The position numbers and the translations under genes are program-made. Shown here one piece after another: positions 34,278 through 44,503 of a DNA stretch of 60,557 nt (position 1 is its first letter; every line of letters begins with the position of its first letter). This DNA is from an uncultured Clostridia bacterium. GTDB taxonomy: Bacteria > Bacillota > Clostridia > Christensenellales > UBA3700. The stretch covers positions 1 through 60,557 of the forward strand of contig CALGRX010000013.1 of NCBI GenBank assembly GCA_937880755.1. The letters run 5' to 3'. A model generated the notes under the pieces. The model did no database searches and was not told the DNA's origin. It was given only the letters and a program-made list of their open reading frames with translations.

Positions 34278-37088
34278 TTATTGATTTCTACCGCAACAGT
34301 TTTTGTATTTTTTTCCGCTTCCGCAAGGGCAAGGGTCGTTACGATTGATTTTTGCGCCTTCTCTTACGACGGTCTTGGGTTTGCCTCCCGTCGTCAAGTT
34401 TTTGTGTTCGGAGTTAGCCGACTTACTGCCGATGGTAATGTTGGCTTTTGTAGCTATCATCACCACGTCGTTTTGGATATTCTCTACCATTTGGTCAAAC
34501 ATCTCGTAGCCCTCTTGCTTGTACACCAATACGGGGTCTCTTTGAGCGTATTGCACGAGGCTTATGCCTTGTTTGAGTTTGTCCATCTCGTCTATGTGGT
34601 CGGTCCACTTGTTGTCCACCACCGATAGCAGAATATCTCTCTCGAAGTCCTCGTAGGTAGGCACGATTGCTTGGCGTCCTTCCTCGGCTTCTGTCTCTAC
34701 GATTTGTTGAGAAATCTTGTCAAACTCGTCGATTTTTGCTTGATATTGCCTCGTTGCCTCTTCTACGATTGCTTCTGTCAAAGACTCTTCGTTGTCGTGC
34801 TCTACGATATAGTCGGGAGTGACGAGAGCCGTACCTTCGGCTAGCAAATGCTTCTCCAATTCTTTGTTAAAGCTATCGTAGTCCCACTCTCTATGGTCGG
34901 TCTTGTAGTCCACGAAGCCTGCCACCAATCTCTCGGCGACGGCTTTCATCATTGCCAAAATTTGTTCGTGCACTCTCATTCCGTCGAGCACCATTCGACG
35001 TTGCTCGTAGATAATCTCTCTCTGCTTGTTCATCACGTCGTCGTAACCTATTACGTGCTTTCTTATAGAGAAGTTTCTATCCTCGACTCTGGCTTGAGCG
35101 TTTTCTATTTGTCTAGTAATGATTTTTGCCGAAACAGGTGTATTTTCGTCCATAGCAAGGCGAGCAACCACGGCTTGCATTTGCTCTCCGCCGAACAATC
35201 TCATAATATCGTCTTCCATAGACAGATAGAACACGGAGGAGCCCGCGTCGCCTTGTCTACCGCTACGACCTCTGAGCTGATTGTCTATACGACGAGATTC
35301 GTGTCTTTCGGTGCCTATAATTCTTAGTCCTCCGACTTCTATAACTTCTTGCTTTTCTTTTTGACACTGCTCGTTGAAAGCGTCGTAATACTTTTTGTAT
35401 TCTGCTTTTGCTTTGAGTATTTGTTCGTCGTCGGTCTTGGCAAAGGATAGCGCCTCTTCGATTATATCGTGAGGATAGCCGAGGTTTTCGAGCTTTTTCT
35501 TAGCCAAAAATTCCGGATTGCCACCCAGCAAAATATCCGTACCTCTACCTGCCATATTGGTAGCTACCGTGACTGCGCCGCTTCTACCCGCTTGCGCCAC
35601 TATTTCTGCTTCCGACTCGTGGTTTTTGGCGTTGAGCACGTTGTGAGGGATGCCCGCCCTCTTGAGAAGTTCCGACAATTTTTCACTCTTTTCTACGCTA
35701 ACCGTACCGATAAGCACGGGTTGCTTTTTGTCGTAGCACTTCTTGACGTCGGCAACTATCGCGTTGTATTTTGCTCTAAGATTGACGTACAAAAGGTCGT
35801 CCTCGTCAACTCTCGCGATAGGCAAGTTGGTAGGAATAACAACTACGTCGAGGTTGTATATAGACTTAAATTCCGTCTCTTCCGTCTTAGCGGTACCCGT
35901 CATACCCGACAGCTTTTTGTACAATCTAAAGAAGTTTTGGAAGGTAATGGTCGCCATGGTCTTGTTTTCGGCACGCACGTTGACGTTTTCTTTGGCTTCG
36001 ATTGCTTGGTGCAAGCCGTCGGAATAACGTCTACCAATCATCTTTCTACCCGTAAACTCGTCTATGATAATGACCTCACCGTCAACGACTAGATAATTGC
36101 TATCTCTCTTCATTATGAGGTTGGCTTTGAGCGCGTTGTCAATATAGTGTTTGAGTGATTGATTTTCGTAGTCGGCAAGGTTGTCAACGTGGAAGTATTT
36201 CTCCGCTTCTTCCGCTCCCAAATCGTTGAGAAAGACCGTCTTGTCCTTTTCGTTGACTTCGTAATAGCGGTCGGCTAGCGACTCATATTCTTCACCCTCT
36301 TCCAAATTTTCCATAGCTCTCTCGTCCTCTTTGACAGCCTTGTCGTGCTTGGCTATCAAAGTCTTGACGAAACGGTTGGCTTCAGTATACGTTTGCGAGC
36401 TCTTTTCGCCTCTTCCGCTGATGATGAGAGGAGTACGAGCTTCGTCAATTAATATGCTATCCACCTCGTCGACGATTGCAAAGGCAAGTTCCCTTTGAAC
36501 GCACCTACTTTTTGACTTAGCCATATTGTCTCTGAGGTAGTCGAAGCCGAGTTCGTTGTTGGTGGTATACATAATGTCGCAGTTGTAAGCGTTTTGTTTT
36601 TGCTCCGTCGTCATCTGCGAGAGGTTGACACCTACGGTAAGACCGAGGAATTTGTACACTTTGCCCATCCATTCGGCGTCTCTTACGGCGAGGTATTCGT
36701 TGACAGTCACCACGTGCATACCCTTACCGCTCAAAGCGTTGAGATATGCAGGCAAAGTCGCCACCAAGGTTTTACCTTCACCGGTACGCATCTCGGCAAT
36801 TCTACCTTGGTGCAAAACCACGCCACCGATAAGTTGTACACGGTAGTGTCGCATACCAAGCACACGGCTGCTTGCCTCTCTCACTACGGCAAAAGCCTCG
36901 GGCAACAATTCGTCAAGCGTTGCTCCGTCCTCAATTCTACGTTTGAAGTCGTCGGTGCAAGCGCGTAGTTCTTCATCGCTCATTGCTTTGTATTTGTCCT
37001 CGAGCGACTCGATGACGTCTACGATTTTTGATATCTTTTTGAGTTCCTTATCGTTGTAACTTGGAAACAACTTACTTAGCAGTCCCAT
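34278..37088 (-). CDS. secA: Preprotein translocase ATPase SecA
   Basis: 936 residues. Motor motifs: MRTGEGKTLVATLPAYLNAL (Walker A), VDEVDSILIDEARTPLIISG, ATNMAGRGTDILLGGN and LRGRSGRQGD. The C-terminal zinc tail is intact (DPCPCGSGKKYKNCCG), which contacts SecB or ribosomes in relatives. It drives export through SecYEG. The gene has its own promoter and is separated from prfB by about 150 bases without an obvious terminator. Confidence 0.99.
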   Translation of the reverse strand: MGLLSKLFPSYNDKELKKISKIVDVIESLEDKYKAMSDEELRACTDDFKRRIEDGATLDELLPEAFAVVREASSRVLGMRHYRVQLIGGVVLHQGRIAEMRTGEGKTLVATLPAYLNALSGKGMHVVTVNEYLAVRDAEWMGKVYKFLGLTVGVNLSQMTTEQKQNAYNCDIMYTTNNELGFDYLRDNMAKSKSRCVQRELAFAIVDEVDSILIDEARTPLIISGRGEKSSQTYTEANRFVKTLIAKHDKAVKEDERAMENLEEGEEYESLADRYYEVNEKDKTVFLNDLGAEEAEKYFHVDNLADYENQSLKHYIDNALKANLIMKRDSNYLVVDGEVIIIDEFTGRKMIGRRYSDGLHQAIEAKENVNVRAENKTMATITFQNFFRLYKKLSGMTGTAKTEETEFKSIYNLDVVVIPTNLPIARVDEDDLLYVNLRAKYNAIVADVKKCYDKKQPVLIGTVSVEKSEKLSELLKRAGIPHNVLNAKNHESEAEIVAQAGRSGAVTVATNMAGRGTDILLGGNPEFLAKKKLENLGYPHDIIEEALSFAKTDDEQILKAKAEYKKYYDAFNEQCQKEKQEVIEVGGLRIIGTERHESRRIDNQLRGRSGRQGDAGSSVFYLSMEDDIMRLFGGEQMQAVVARLAMDENTPVSAKIITRQIENAQARVEDRNFSIRKHVIGYDDVMNKQREIIYEQRRMVLDGMRVHEQILAMMKAVAERLVAGFVDYKTDHREWDYDSFNKELEKHLLAEGTALVTPDYIVEHDNEESLTEAIVEEATRQYQAKIDEFDKISQQIVETEAEEGRQAIVPTYEDFERDILLSVVDNKWTDHIDEMDKLKQGISLVQYAQRDPVLVYKQEGYEMFDQMVENIQNDVVMIATKANITIGSKSANSEHKNLTTGGKPKTVVREGAKINRNDPCPCGSGKKYKNCCGRNQ

Positions 37089-37123
37089 TTTAGCTCCTCT
37101 ACTTGAGTTTATTTCAATTTATA

Positions 37124-37152
37124 ATATTATCATCTTTACCATTTTTAGTCAA
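37124..37152 (-). promoter_or_regulatory. secA promoter
   Basis: TTGACT (37147-37152), 17-base spacer, TAATAT (37124-37129) on the minus strand, about 35 bases before the secA ATG. Confidence 0.72.
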
Positions 37153-37230
37153 TAATAATAATTATATAATGTGCCTAGAAGTCACGGCTTTTACACACTC
37201 GTTACAAAGGACGACAAAATACGACTAACA

Positions 37231-37255
37231 AAAACAGACAAGTGTCCTTGTCTGT
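37231..37255 (-). terminator. Terminator of metK-recD2
   Basis: ACAGACAAG and CTTGTCTGT form a 9-bp stem with a 4-base loop; on the minus strand it is followed by TTTTTG. It lies about 45 bases after the recD2 stop. Confidence 0.85.
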
Positions 37256-37298
37256 ATCTTTTTATCAAAGTGATTTAGCAATATTTTCGCGCCTTTCT

Positions 37299-39524
37299 TT
37301 ATGCCAAAGGCGCAAAATTGCCGTTTCTTCTTTTTGCTTCGGCAATAAACTCTACCAATCGCGTATATCTCTTGGCGGTATAATTGTTGGCTACCATCTT
37401 GGCAATAGACTCGTTGGAACCTACAATCACCGCCATTTTTTTGGCTCTGGTCAAAGCCGTATATAGTAGATTGCGGGTGTTGATTTTGTAGTGTCCGCCT
37501 GCTAAGGCAATAACCGCTACGTCAAACTCGCTACCCTGCGACTTATGCACCGATATTGCATAGGCAAGACTGAGTTGGTCAAAGTCTCCTTGGCAATACT
37601 TAACTCTCTTGCCGTCGTCGTAAATCACCGTCATGGAAGGCTCGGTTGGTACGACGTTATCTACGATACCGATTTCGCCGTTAAAAATGCCCACGCCTGC
37701 CGTATTGTCGTATACGTTGACCCATTCCATTTGATAGTTGTTGACGATATGTATCACCTTGTCGCCCGCGCGATAATTACAATTGCCCACGACCAACTGT
37801 TGCTTGCCGTCAGTCAAAGGATTGAGGGCGTTTTGGAGTTGTTTGTTAAAGTTTTCTACGCCTGCGATGCCCTTTTTCATAGGACAAAGTACTTGGATAT
37901 CCAACGGCTTTACTCCGGCAAATACCGGCAACCTCTTAGTCACCATAGACACGGCGTTGTCGAGAATTGTCTGTGGCGACGATTGATTGTCTACGAAAAA
38001 GTCCTTGCTCTTATTGTCAACGATAGGCATTTTGCCCTCGTTGATAAGGTGAGCGTTGCTGACGATTTTGCTATCCTCGTCTTGACGATAGATATAATTC
38101 AGATAGCTGACGGGCACTTCTCCGCTTCGTATGAGGTCGCTGAGTACGTTGCCCGCGCCAACGCTAGGAAGTTGGTCTTTGTCGCCCACCAAAATGAGTT
38201 TTCCGCCCGTTTTGATAGCCTTAATCAAAGCGTTGAAGACGTATTCGTCGCACATACTCACTTCGTCGACGATGACCACGTCGGCTTCGAGCTTGGCATT
38301 TTCGTTATAAGTAAAGTAGCCTTTGCCGTCCTTAAAGTCGAGGTCGAGAAGCCTGTGTATCGTCTTGGCTTCTTGTCCCGACGCTTGCGACAAACGCTTG
38401 GACGCTCTACCCGTAGGGGCGCACAATTCCACCTTGAGATATTGACTTCTAGAAATCTCCAGTATGCACTTGACTATGGTAGTTTTGCCCGTGCCGGGAC
38501 CACCCGTAATGATATTTACGCCTTTATTGAGGCAGTTTTTGATAGCGTTGATTTGGTCTTGGTGAAAGGTTATACGATTGGCTTGCTGATAGCGGTCTAT
38601 GAGACGTTGAGTGTCGCCGATAGGCTCGCCTGCTTCTTTCATCAACTGCACGAGCTTATATGCGATAGAATTTTCCGTAAGGAAGTTGCGAGTGAGCATA
38701 ACCCCCTCTCCCTCGTCACTATCAAAAATAGCGACTTTGCCCATTATCTCGCAGTCAGACACCTTTTCGTCTATCAAACTTATATCGTCGATACCAAGCA
38801 ACTGTGCAACTTCGTCCACCAATTTGTTCCTAGGATAATAAGTATGACCGTTTTTGTCGGTTTGACTTTTTAGCACGTAATTGATGCCCGCCACGATACG
38901 GAAACGGCTGTCCTTTTCAAAGCCGATTTTCATAGCGATTTTGTCGGCGGTAAGGAAGCCCACTCCGTCTATATCGTCTACCATTTGGTAAGGATTGGCG
39001 GTAAGAATATTTTTGGTGGCGTCCTGATAGGCTTTGTAAATTTTGATAGCAAGATTGAGCGAAACGTCGTAGCTTTGTAGGTACACTATCACGTCTTGCA
39101 TATTCTTGAGCGATAGGTATTTTTCGCTGATTGCCAAGGCTTTTTTGAGTGATACGCCCCTGACGTTGGCTAGTTTTTGAGGACTGCATTCGACTATATC
39201 CAAGGTTTGCTCGCCAAACTCGGCGACTATCGCCTTGGCAGTCACCTCTCCTACGCCTACGAACAGTCCGCTAGACAGATATTTGAATATTGCCTCTACC
39301 GACGAAGGCTTGACCATCTTGACGCTGCTTACGCTGAGTTGCTCTCCAAATCGTCTATCCTCGGTAATTTCACCCGTCAATTCTACGTTTTCGCCCACGC
39401 TGACGGGTGGAAAAACACCGACGGCAGTCATTATCAAACCGCCGCCGCAGTCAACGCTAATTACGCTATATCCGTTTTCAGCGTTGGTATAGATTACGTC
39501 TAAGATACTACCCTTGACAATCAT
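37299..39524 (-). CDS. recD2: ATP-dependent DNA helicase RecD2
   Basis: 741 residues, the RecD2 length. An N-terminal OB-like and helix-hairpin-helix part (SSGLFVGVGEVTAKAIVAEF, about 85-200) precedes the SF1B helicase core: ITGGPGTGKTTIVKC (Walker A), VDEVSMCD (motif II), and the C-terminal YAISVHKSQGSEFD and LYTALTRAKK motifs. RecD2 acts in replication fork maintenance and repair in bacteria that lack RecBCD, consistent with AddAB here. Its ATG overlaps the metK stop by four bases. Confidence 0.95.
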   Translation of the reverse strand: MIVKGSILDVIYTNAENGYSVISVDCGGGLIMTAVGVFPPVSVGENVELTGEITEDRRFGEQLSVSSVKMVKPSSVEAIFKYLSSGLFVGVGEVTAKAIVAEFGEQTLDIVECSPQKLANVRGVSLKKALAISEKYLSLKNMQDVIVYLQSYDVSLNLAIKIYKAYQDATKNILTANPYQMVDDIDGVGFLTADKIAMKIGFEKDSRFRIVAGINYVLKSQTDKNGHTYYPRNKLVDEVAQLLGIDDISLIDEKVSDCEIMGKVAIFDSDEGEGVMLTRNFLTENSIAYKLVQLMKEAGEPIGDTQRLIDRYQQANRITFHQDQINAIKNCLNKGVNIITGGPGTGKTTIVKCILEISRSQYLKVELCAPTGRASKRLSQASGQEAKTIHRLLDLDFKDGKGYFTYNENAKLEADVVIVDEVSMCDEYVFNALIKAIKTGGKLILVGDKDQLPSVGAGNVLSDLIRSGEVPVSYLNYIYRQDEDSKIVSNAHLINEGKMPIVDNKSKDFFVDNQSSPQTILDNAVSMVTKRLPVFAGVKPLDIQVLCPMKKGIAGVENFNKQLQNALNPLTDGKQQLVVGNCNYRAGDKVIHIVNNYQMEWVNVYDNTAGVGIFNGEIGIVDNVVPTEPSMTVIYDDGKRVKYCQGDFDQLSLAYAISVHKSQGSEFDVAVIALAGGHYKINTRNLLYTALTRAKKMAVIVGSNESIAKMVANNYTAKRYTRLVEFIAEAKRRNGNFAPLA

Positions 39525-40714
39525 TTGCTCAATCTGTCGGCTACCTTTTTGATTTCTTCAACCTTGTCGGTTTCTTCCCATCTAAATCCGCAGTTTTCTC
39601 TGCCAAAGTGTCCGTAGTTACAAGTCTTGGAAAACTGTGGTTTTCTAAGCTCCAATTGCTCGATAATTGCAGCAGGTCTTAGGTCGAACACCTCGTCTAC
39701 TATTTTAGCAATAATTTCGTCGCTTATCTTACCCGTGCCGAAGGTATTGATTTGGGTTGCAACAGGCTTAGCCACGCCTATTGCGTAAGCTACGTCAAGC
39801 TGACACTTGTCGGCAAGTCCGCCGGCAACGATATTTTTGCACACGTATCTAGCCATATAGCAAGCGCTTCTATCCACTTTGGTAGCGTCCTTTCCGCTAA
39901 AAGCACCGCCACCGTGAGGACAATATCCGCCGTAGCTGTCTACGATAATCTTTCTACCCGTCAGTCCGCTGTCGCCGTGAGGTCCACCGATAACGAATCT
40001 TCCCGTTGGATTGATAAATATCTTGGTATCCTTATCAATCAAAGTTCCCGGAATAACCTCGTCGATGACGACTCTCTTGACGTCGCTTCTTAGACGCTCG
40101 ATATCCACGCTTTCGTCGTGTTGTGTAGATACTACGATAGCCTCTATTCTTGCCACTTTGTCGTCGTGATACTCTACGCTGACTTGCGCTTTGCCGTCGG
40201 GACGGAGATAGTCTAGCAAGCCCGTCTTACGCACTTCGGTAAGTCTTGCCGTCAACCTATGCGCCAAAGATATCGGCATTGGCATAAGCTCGGGCGTTTC
40301 GTTGCAAGCATAACCGAATACCATACCTTGGTCGCCCGCGCCGATAAGGTCGTATTTGTCCTCACCGTGAGCTTTGTTTTCCACGCTACTGTCCACGCCC
40401 ATAGCAATGTCGGCGGACTGCTTGTCAAGTCTAATTATGACCTCGCAGGTATTGCCGTCAAAGCCCTTGGCTTCGTCGTCGTAACCTATCTCGAGTACGG
40501 CTTGACGCACTATTTTTTCTAAATCAACTACCGCGTTGGTCGTAACCTCGCCCATAAGCAATGCAAAGCCCGTGTTGCAACAAGTCTCCGCAGCAACTCT
40601 GCTCATTGGGTCTTGTGCCAACAAAGCGTCCAACACGCTGTCGGATATCTTGTCGCAAACCTTATCGGGATGTCCTTCGGTCACGCTCTCGCTGGTAAAT
40701 AATCTCTTAATCAT
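39521..40714 (-). CDS. metK: S-adenosylmethionine synthetase
   Basis: 397 residues with the conserved SVTEGHPDKVCDKISD start, GAGDQGMVFGYA, GGPHGDSGLTGRKIIVDSYG and GGGAFSGKDATKVDRSA. It makes SAM from methionine and ATP. AGGAG lies upstream of the ATG. It is controlled by the SAM riboswitch immediately upstream and is translationally coupled to recD2. Confidence 0.99.
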   Translation of the reverse strand: MIKRLFTSESVTEGHPDKVCDKISDSVLDALLAQDPMSRVAAETCCNTGFALLMGEVTTNAVVDLEKIVRQAVLEIGYDDEAKGFDGNTCEVIIRLDKQSADIAMGVDSSVENKAHGEDKYDLIGAGDQGMVFGYACNETPELMPMPISLAHRLTARLTEVRKTGLLDYLRPDGKAQVSVEYHDDKVARIEAIVVSTQHDESVDIERLRSDVKRVVIDEVIPGTLIDKDTKIFINPTGRFVIGGPHGDSGLTGRKIIVDSYGGYCPHGGGAFSGKDATKVDRSACYMARYVCKNIVAGGLADKCQLDVAYAIGVAKPVATQINTFGTGKISDEIIAKIVDEVFDLRPAAIIEQLELRKPQFSKTCNYGHFGRENCGFRWEETDKVEEIKKVADRLSK

Positions 40715-40721
40715 TTCGTTC

Positions 40722-40772
40722 TCCTACAAAGGAGCCACTATCGACATAATCGACAGTGGCTCGCTTTATGTC
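40722..40772 (-). promoter_or_regulatory. Expression platform of the metK riboswitch
   Basis: On the minus strand GAGCCACT...TCGA can pair with TCGA...AGTGGCTC as one hairpin (40732-40762), or GACATAA (40766-40772) with TTATGTC (40743-40749) as an alternative. Next, CTCCT TTGT AGGAG can form a small hairpin hiding the metK ribosome site. There is no T run, so control is probably at translation, not termination. Confidence 0.5.
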
Positions 40773-40870
40773 TTCTATCTTTCAAGTATATCTTGCGGAA
40801 TTTAGCACCTTAAAATTCAGGTTGCTGTGTCTTCACAGGGTCCGTCCCTCCGACACTCTCTATAGAAACA
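40771..40870 (-). promoter_or_regulatory. SAM-I (S-box) riboswitch upstream of metK
   Basis: The minus strand has the S-box core: GGAGGGAC, ACCCTGTGAAGACACAGC, CAACC, then AAGGTGCTAAATTCCGCAAG, closed by a P1 stem (TTCTAT near 40863-40868 with ATAGAA near 40773-40778). It lies only about 14 bases after the rpoC stop, so transcripts from rpoBC may pass through it. Its target metK makes the ligand, a feedback loop. Confidence 0.9.
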
Positions 40871-40883
40871 ATATTTAGTTGTA

Positions 40884-43800
40884 TTAGTCCTCGATATCGT
40901 TTTCGATTGCAAACTTATCTTGGATTTGGTCCTCAACGATTTCGTTGTCACCGCTGTTAGAAGGCAAAGCAACGATATTGCGATATCTCTTCATACCCGT
41001 ACCTGCAGGGATAAGTTTACCGAGGATAACGTTCTCTTTGAGACCTCTCAGGTTGTCTATCTTGTTGCGGATAGCGGCTTCGGTAAGTACTCTTGCAGTC
41101 TCTTGGAAGGACGCTGCCGACAAGAAGGACTCGGTTGCCAAAGACGCCTTGGTGATACCCAACAAGACTCTCTTGGAGATAGCAGGAACACCGCCCTCTT
41201 CCAATACTCTTTGGTTCTCTTCTTCAAAGGTGTGGAGGTCTACGAGTTCGCCAGGTATCATATGAGTGTCGCCTTGCATCTCGATTCTTACCTTGCGCAA
41301 CATTTGTCTAACGATAATCTCGATATGCTTTTCGTTGATGTCTACGCCGGCTTTAGAATAGGTCGCCTTGACTTCTCTGATGATATACTCTAGCACTCCG
41401 TTGACGCCCTTGGTGTTGAGAATATCAGGTGGGTAGATGCTACCTTGAGTCAATGGATCTCCTGCCTCAACGATATCGCCCTCTTTGAGAGCTACGCCGT
41501 TTTTCTCAGCCAACTTTTGGTTGAAGGAGTACTTGTATTCGCAAGGCTCTCCGCTCTCAGGGGTAACGGTGATGATATGCTTTTCTTCGTTGATACTGAT
41601 TTTGCCCTTGATTCCGCTAACGACCGCGATACCCTTTGGACGTCTGGCTTCGAACAACTCTTGTACACGTGGAAGACCACCCGTAATATCGCTATCCGTT
41701 GCGACACCACCCGTGTGGAATGTTCTCATCGTAAGCTGAGTACCAGGCTCACCGATAGATTGCGCCGCGATGATGCCGACTGCCTCGCCGAGTTTGACAG
41801 GATTGTTGGAAGCCATATTCTTGCCGTAGCACTTAGCGCATACGCCGTACTTGGACTTACAGGTCATAACGGTTCTTACGTGTACTTGAGCCACTCCGCA
41901 AGACTTGATGACGTCAGCCATATCGGCGGTAATCATCTCGTCCTTAGCGCAGATAACGTCGCCCGTAACAGGGTTGATTACGTCGTCTATTGCAAATCTA
42001 CCGTCAATTCTTTCTACGAAGTCTTTGAGTGCCGCGCTATAGTCGTCGTCGGTCATCTTTTGGGTACGCATTGGTCTAACTACTACGATACCCTTGGTGT
42101 CGCCACAGTCTTGCTCGGACACGATAACTTCTTGCGCTACGTCGACGAGACGTCTAGTCAAGTAACCCGATTCTGCCGTCTTAAGTGCCGTATCCGCCAT
42201 ACCTTTACGTCCACCGTGTGACGATATGAAGTATTCGAGCACAGACAAGCCTTCACGGAACGACGCCTTTACAGGAAGTTCGATGACTTTACCCGACGGG
42301 TCTTGCACCAGACCTTTCATAGAGCACAACTGAGATATCTGCGATATGTTACCACGCGCACCAGACTTGGCCATCATCCAAATAGGATTGAATCTGCCGA
42401 GGGTAGGCTCCAACTCTTTGTCGATTTCTTCTTTGGCTTTTTTCCAAATATCGACTATGCTCTCGTATCTCTTTTGTTCGTCAATAAGACCTCTCTTGTA
42501 GAGTTTCTCTTGCTTTTGCACCGCTTCTTCTGCTCTTGCGATAACCTCTTTCTTATTCTTAGGCACGTGCATATCGAATACGCTGGTGGTTATTGCACCG
42601 ATAGTAGAATACTTGAAGCCTTGAGCCTTGATTTTGTCAAGGATAACCGAGGTTTCGGTTGCGCCCTTGTATTTGAAGCATCTCTCGACGATTTTGGACA
42701 ATTCCTTTTTGCCAACCGTCATATCTATTTCCAAATCGAGTTGTTGCTCAGGAGTATCTCTCGGTACGAAGTGCAAGTCTTGAGGAATGGCGGTGTTGAA
42801 GATAATTCTTCCCAACGTAGTATTAAGAATCTTAGAGTACTTTTGTCCGTCGATTACCTTTTCTACTCTCACTCTAATCTTAGACTGCAATTCGATTTGC
42901 TTGTCTTGGTATGCCATCAACGCTTCGTTGGCGTTGCGGAAGCATCTGCCTTCGCCCAAACCGCCGTCCTTATCGATAGTCAAGTAGTAACTACCGATGA
43001 CCATATCTTGCGATGGCGAAACGACTGCCTTACCGTCGGAGAGCTTGAGGATATTGTTGGTAGACAACATCAAAAATCTTGCTTCCGCTCTTGCCTCTAC
43101 GCTGAGCGGTACGTGTACTGCCATTTGGTCACCGTCGAAGTCGGCGTTGAACGCTCCGCACACCAACGGATGCAACTTGATTGCTCTACCCTCTACCAAT
43201 ACAGGCTCGAATGCTTGTATGGAAAGTCTGTGCAAAGAAGGCGCACGGTTGAGAAGTACGGGGTGATCCTTGATGACTTCTTCCAAGATATCCCAGATGA
43301 TGAGGTCTTGGGCTTTGGACAATATCTTCTTGGCAGCCTTAGGGTTTTGGCACTTGCCGTACTCGATAAGCTTTCTCGTTACGAAAGGCTTGAAGAGCTC
43401 GAGCGCCATTTCCTTAGGAATACCGCATTGATACATTTTGAGTTCCGGACCTACTACGATAACCGAACGTCCCGAGTAGTCTACACGCTTACCCAGCAAG
43501 TTTTGACGGAAACGACCTTGTTTACCCTTTAGCATGCTGGTGAGAGATTTGAGTTCTCTATTACCTGCGCCCGTAACAGGTTTTCCTCTTCTACCGTTGT
43601 CTATCAAAGCGTCTACGGCTTCTTGCAACATACGCTTTTCGTTGATGATAATAATCTCCGGAGAGCCCATTTCTATCAACTTCTTAAGACGATTGTTACG
43701 GTTGATTACACGACGATAGAGGTCGTTGAGGTCGCTGGCTGCGTATCTTCCGCCGTCGAGCGGTACCATTGGTCTAAGCTCAGGTGGCAATACGGGCAAT

Positions 43801-44492
43801 ACGTCGAGTATCATCCATTCAGGTCTGTTGTTGCTTATTCTGAAGGACTCGATGACTTCAAGACGCTTGACAGCCTTAATTCTTCTTTGTCCTTGGGTGG
43901 TAGCAACGATATCTTTGAGTTCTTTGGACTCTTTGTCAAGGTCGATTGCCATCAGCAATTCTTTGACTGCCTCGGCACCTCTGCCCGCCTTAAAAGAGCC
44001 TTGTCCAAACTTGTCTATCGCCTCAAAGTATTCTTTGTCGTCGATGACTTGCTTGACGAGAAAATCAGTTCTACCCGGGTCGATAACTACGTATTTGCTA
44101 TAATAGAGTACGTGTTCTACGTCCTTAGGAGACATATCGAGCGCAATGCTGATACGCGAAGGCACGCCCTTGAAATACCAAATGTGCGATACGGGACAAG
44201 CAAGTTCGATATGTCCCATTCTTTCACGACGCACGATTTTTTTGGTAACTTCTACGCCGCACTTGTCGCAGATAACGCCCTTGTATCTTACACGCTTATA
44301 CTTACCGCAATTACATTCCCAGTCTTTGGTTGGTCCGAAAATTCTTTCGCAGAACAAGCCGTCCTTTTCAGGCTTTTGAGTTCTGTAATTGATTGTTTCA
44401 GGTTTGGTGACTTCACCGTGCGACCAAGACCTGATTTTTTCCGGAGATGCTACGCCTATTTGAATAGAATCAAAATTGTTTACTTCTGACAT
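40884..44492 (-). CDS. rpoC: RNA polymerase subunit beta'
   Basis: 1202 residues. Zinc-binding N-terminus (CERIFGPTKDWECNCGKYKR), catalytic NADFDGDQMAVH with the three Mg-binding aspartates, bridge-helix and trigger-loop regions (AAQSIGEPGTQLTMRTFHTG). The length fits Firmicutes beta' without a large insertion in the trigger loop. Twelve bases after rpoB. Ends just before the SAM riboswitch. Confidence 0.99.
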   Translation of the reverse strand: MSEVNNFDSIQIGVASPEKIRSWSHGEVTKPETINYRTQKPEKDGLFCERIFGPTKDWECNCGKYKRVRYKGVICDKCGVEVTKKIVRRERMGHIELACPVSHIWYFKGVPSRISIALDMSPKDVEHVLYYSKYVVIDPGRTDFLVKQVIDDKEYFEAIDKFGQGSFKAGRGAEAVKELLMAIDLDKESKELKDIVATTQGQRRIKAVKRLEVIESFRISNNRPEWMILDVLPVLPPELRPMVPLDGGRYAASDLNDLYRRVINRNNRLKKLIEMGSPEIIIINEKRMLQEAVDALIDNGRRGKPVTGAGNRELKSLTSMLKGKQGRFRQNLLGKRVDYSGRSVIVVGPELKMYQCGIPKEMALELFKPFVTRKLIEYGKCQNPKAAKKILSKAQDLIIWDILEEVIKDHPVLLNRAPSLHRLSIQAFEPVLVEGRAIKLHPLVCGAFNADFDGDQMAVHVPLSVEARAEARFLMLSTNNILKLSDGKAVVSPSQDMVIGSYYLTIDKDGGLGEGRCFRNANEALMAYQDKQIELQSKIRVRVEKVIDGQKYSKILNTTLGRIIFNTAIPQDLHFVPRDTPEQQLDLEIDMTVGKKELSKIVERCFKYKGATETSVILDKIKAQGFKYSTIGAITTSVFDMHVPKNKKEVIARAEEAVQKQEKLYKRGLIDEQKRYESIVDIWKKAKEEIDKELEPTLGRFNPIWMMAKSGARGNISQISQLCSMKGLVQDPSGKVIELPVKASFREGLSVLEYFISSHGGRKGMADTALKTAESGYLTRRLVDVAQEVIVSEQDCGDTKGIVVVRPMRTQKMTDDDYSAALKDFVERIDGRFAIDDVINPVTGDVICAKDEMITADMADVIKSCGVAQVHVRTVMTCKSKYGVCAKCYGKNMASNNPVKLGEAVGIIAAQSIGEPGTQLTMRTFHTGGVATDSDITGGLPRVQELFEARRPKGIAVVSGIKGKISINEEKHIITVTPESGEPCEYKYSFNQKLAEKNGVALKEGDIVEAGDPLTQGSIYPPDILNTKGVNGVLEYIIREVKATYSKAGVDINEKHIEIIVRQMLRKVRIEMQGDTHMIPGELVDLHTFEEENQRVLEEGGVPAISKRVLLGITKASLATESFLSAASFQETARVLTEAAIRNKIDNLRGLKENVILGKLIPAGTGMKRYRNIVALPSNSGDNEIVEDQIQDKFAIENDIED

Positions 44493-44503
44493 ATCCTACC
44501 TCC

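Noticed and set aside
40732..40762. Intrinsic terminator before metK
   Set aside because: The hairpin is not followed by a T run and the next bases can pair with the metK ribosome site, so it fits a translational platform better.
42303..43532. Long plus-strand frames opposite rpoC, rpoB, fusA, tuf and addBA (up to 634 codons)
   Set aside because: All are antisense to well-supported genes, with basic low-complexity translations and no ribosome sites; they reflect codon bias of the real strand.
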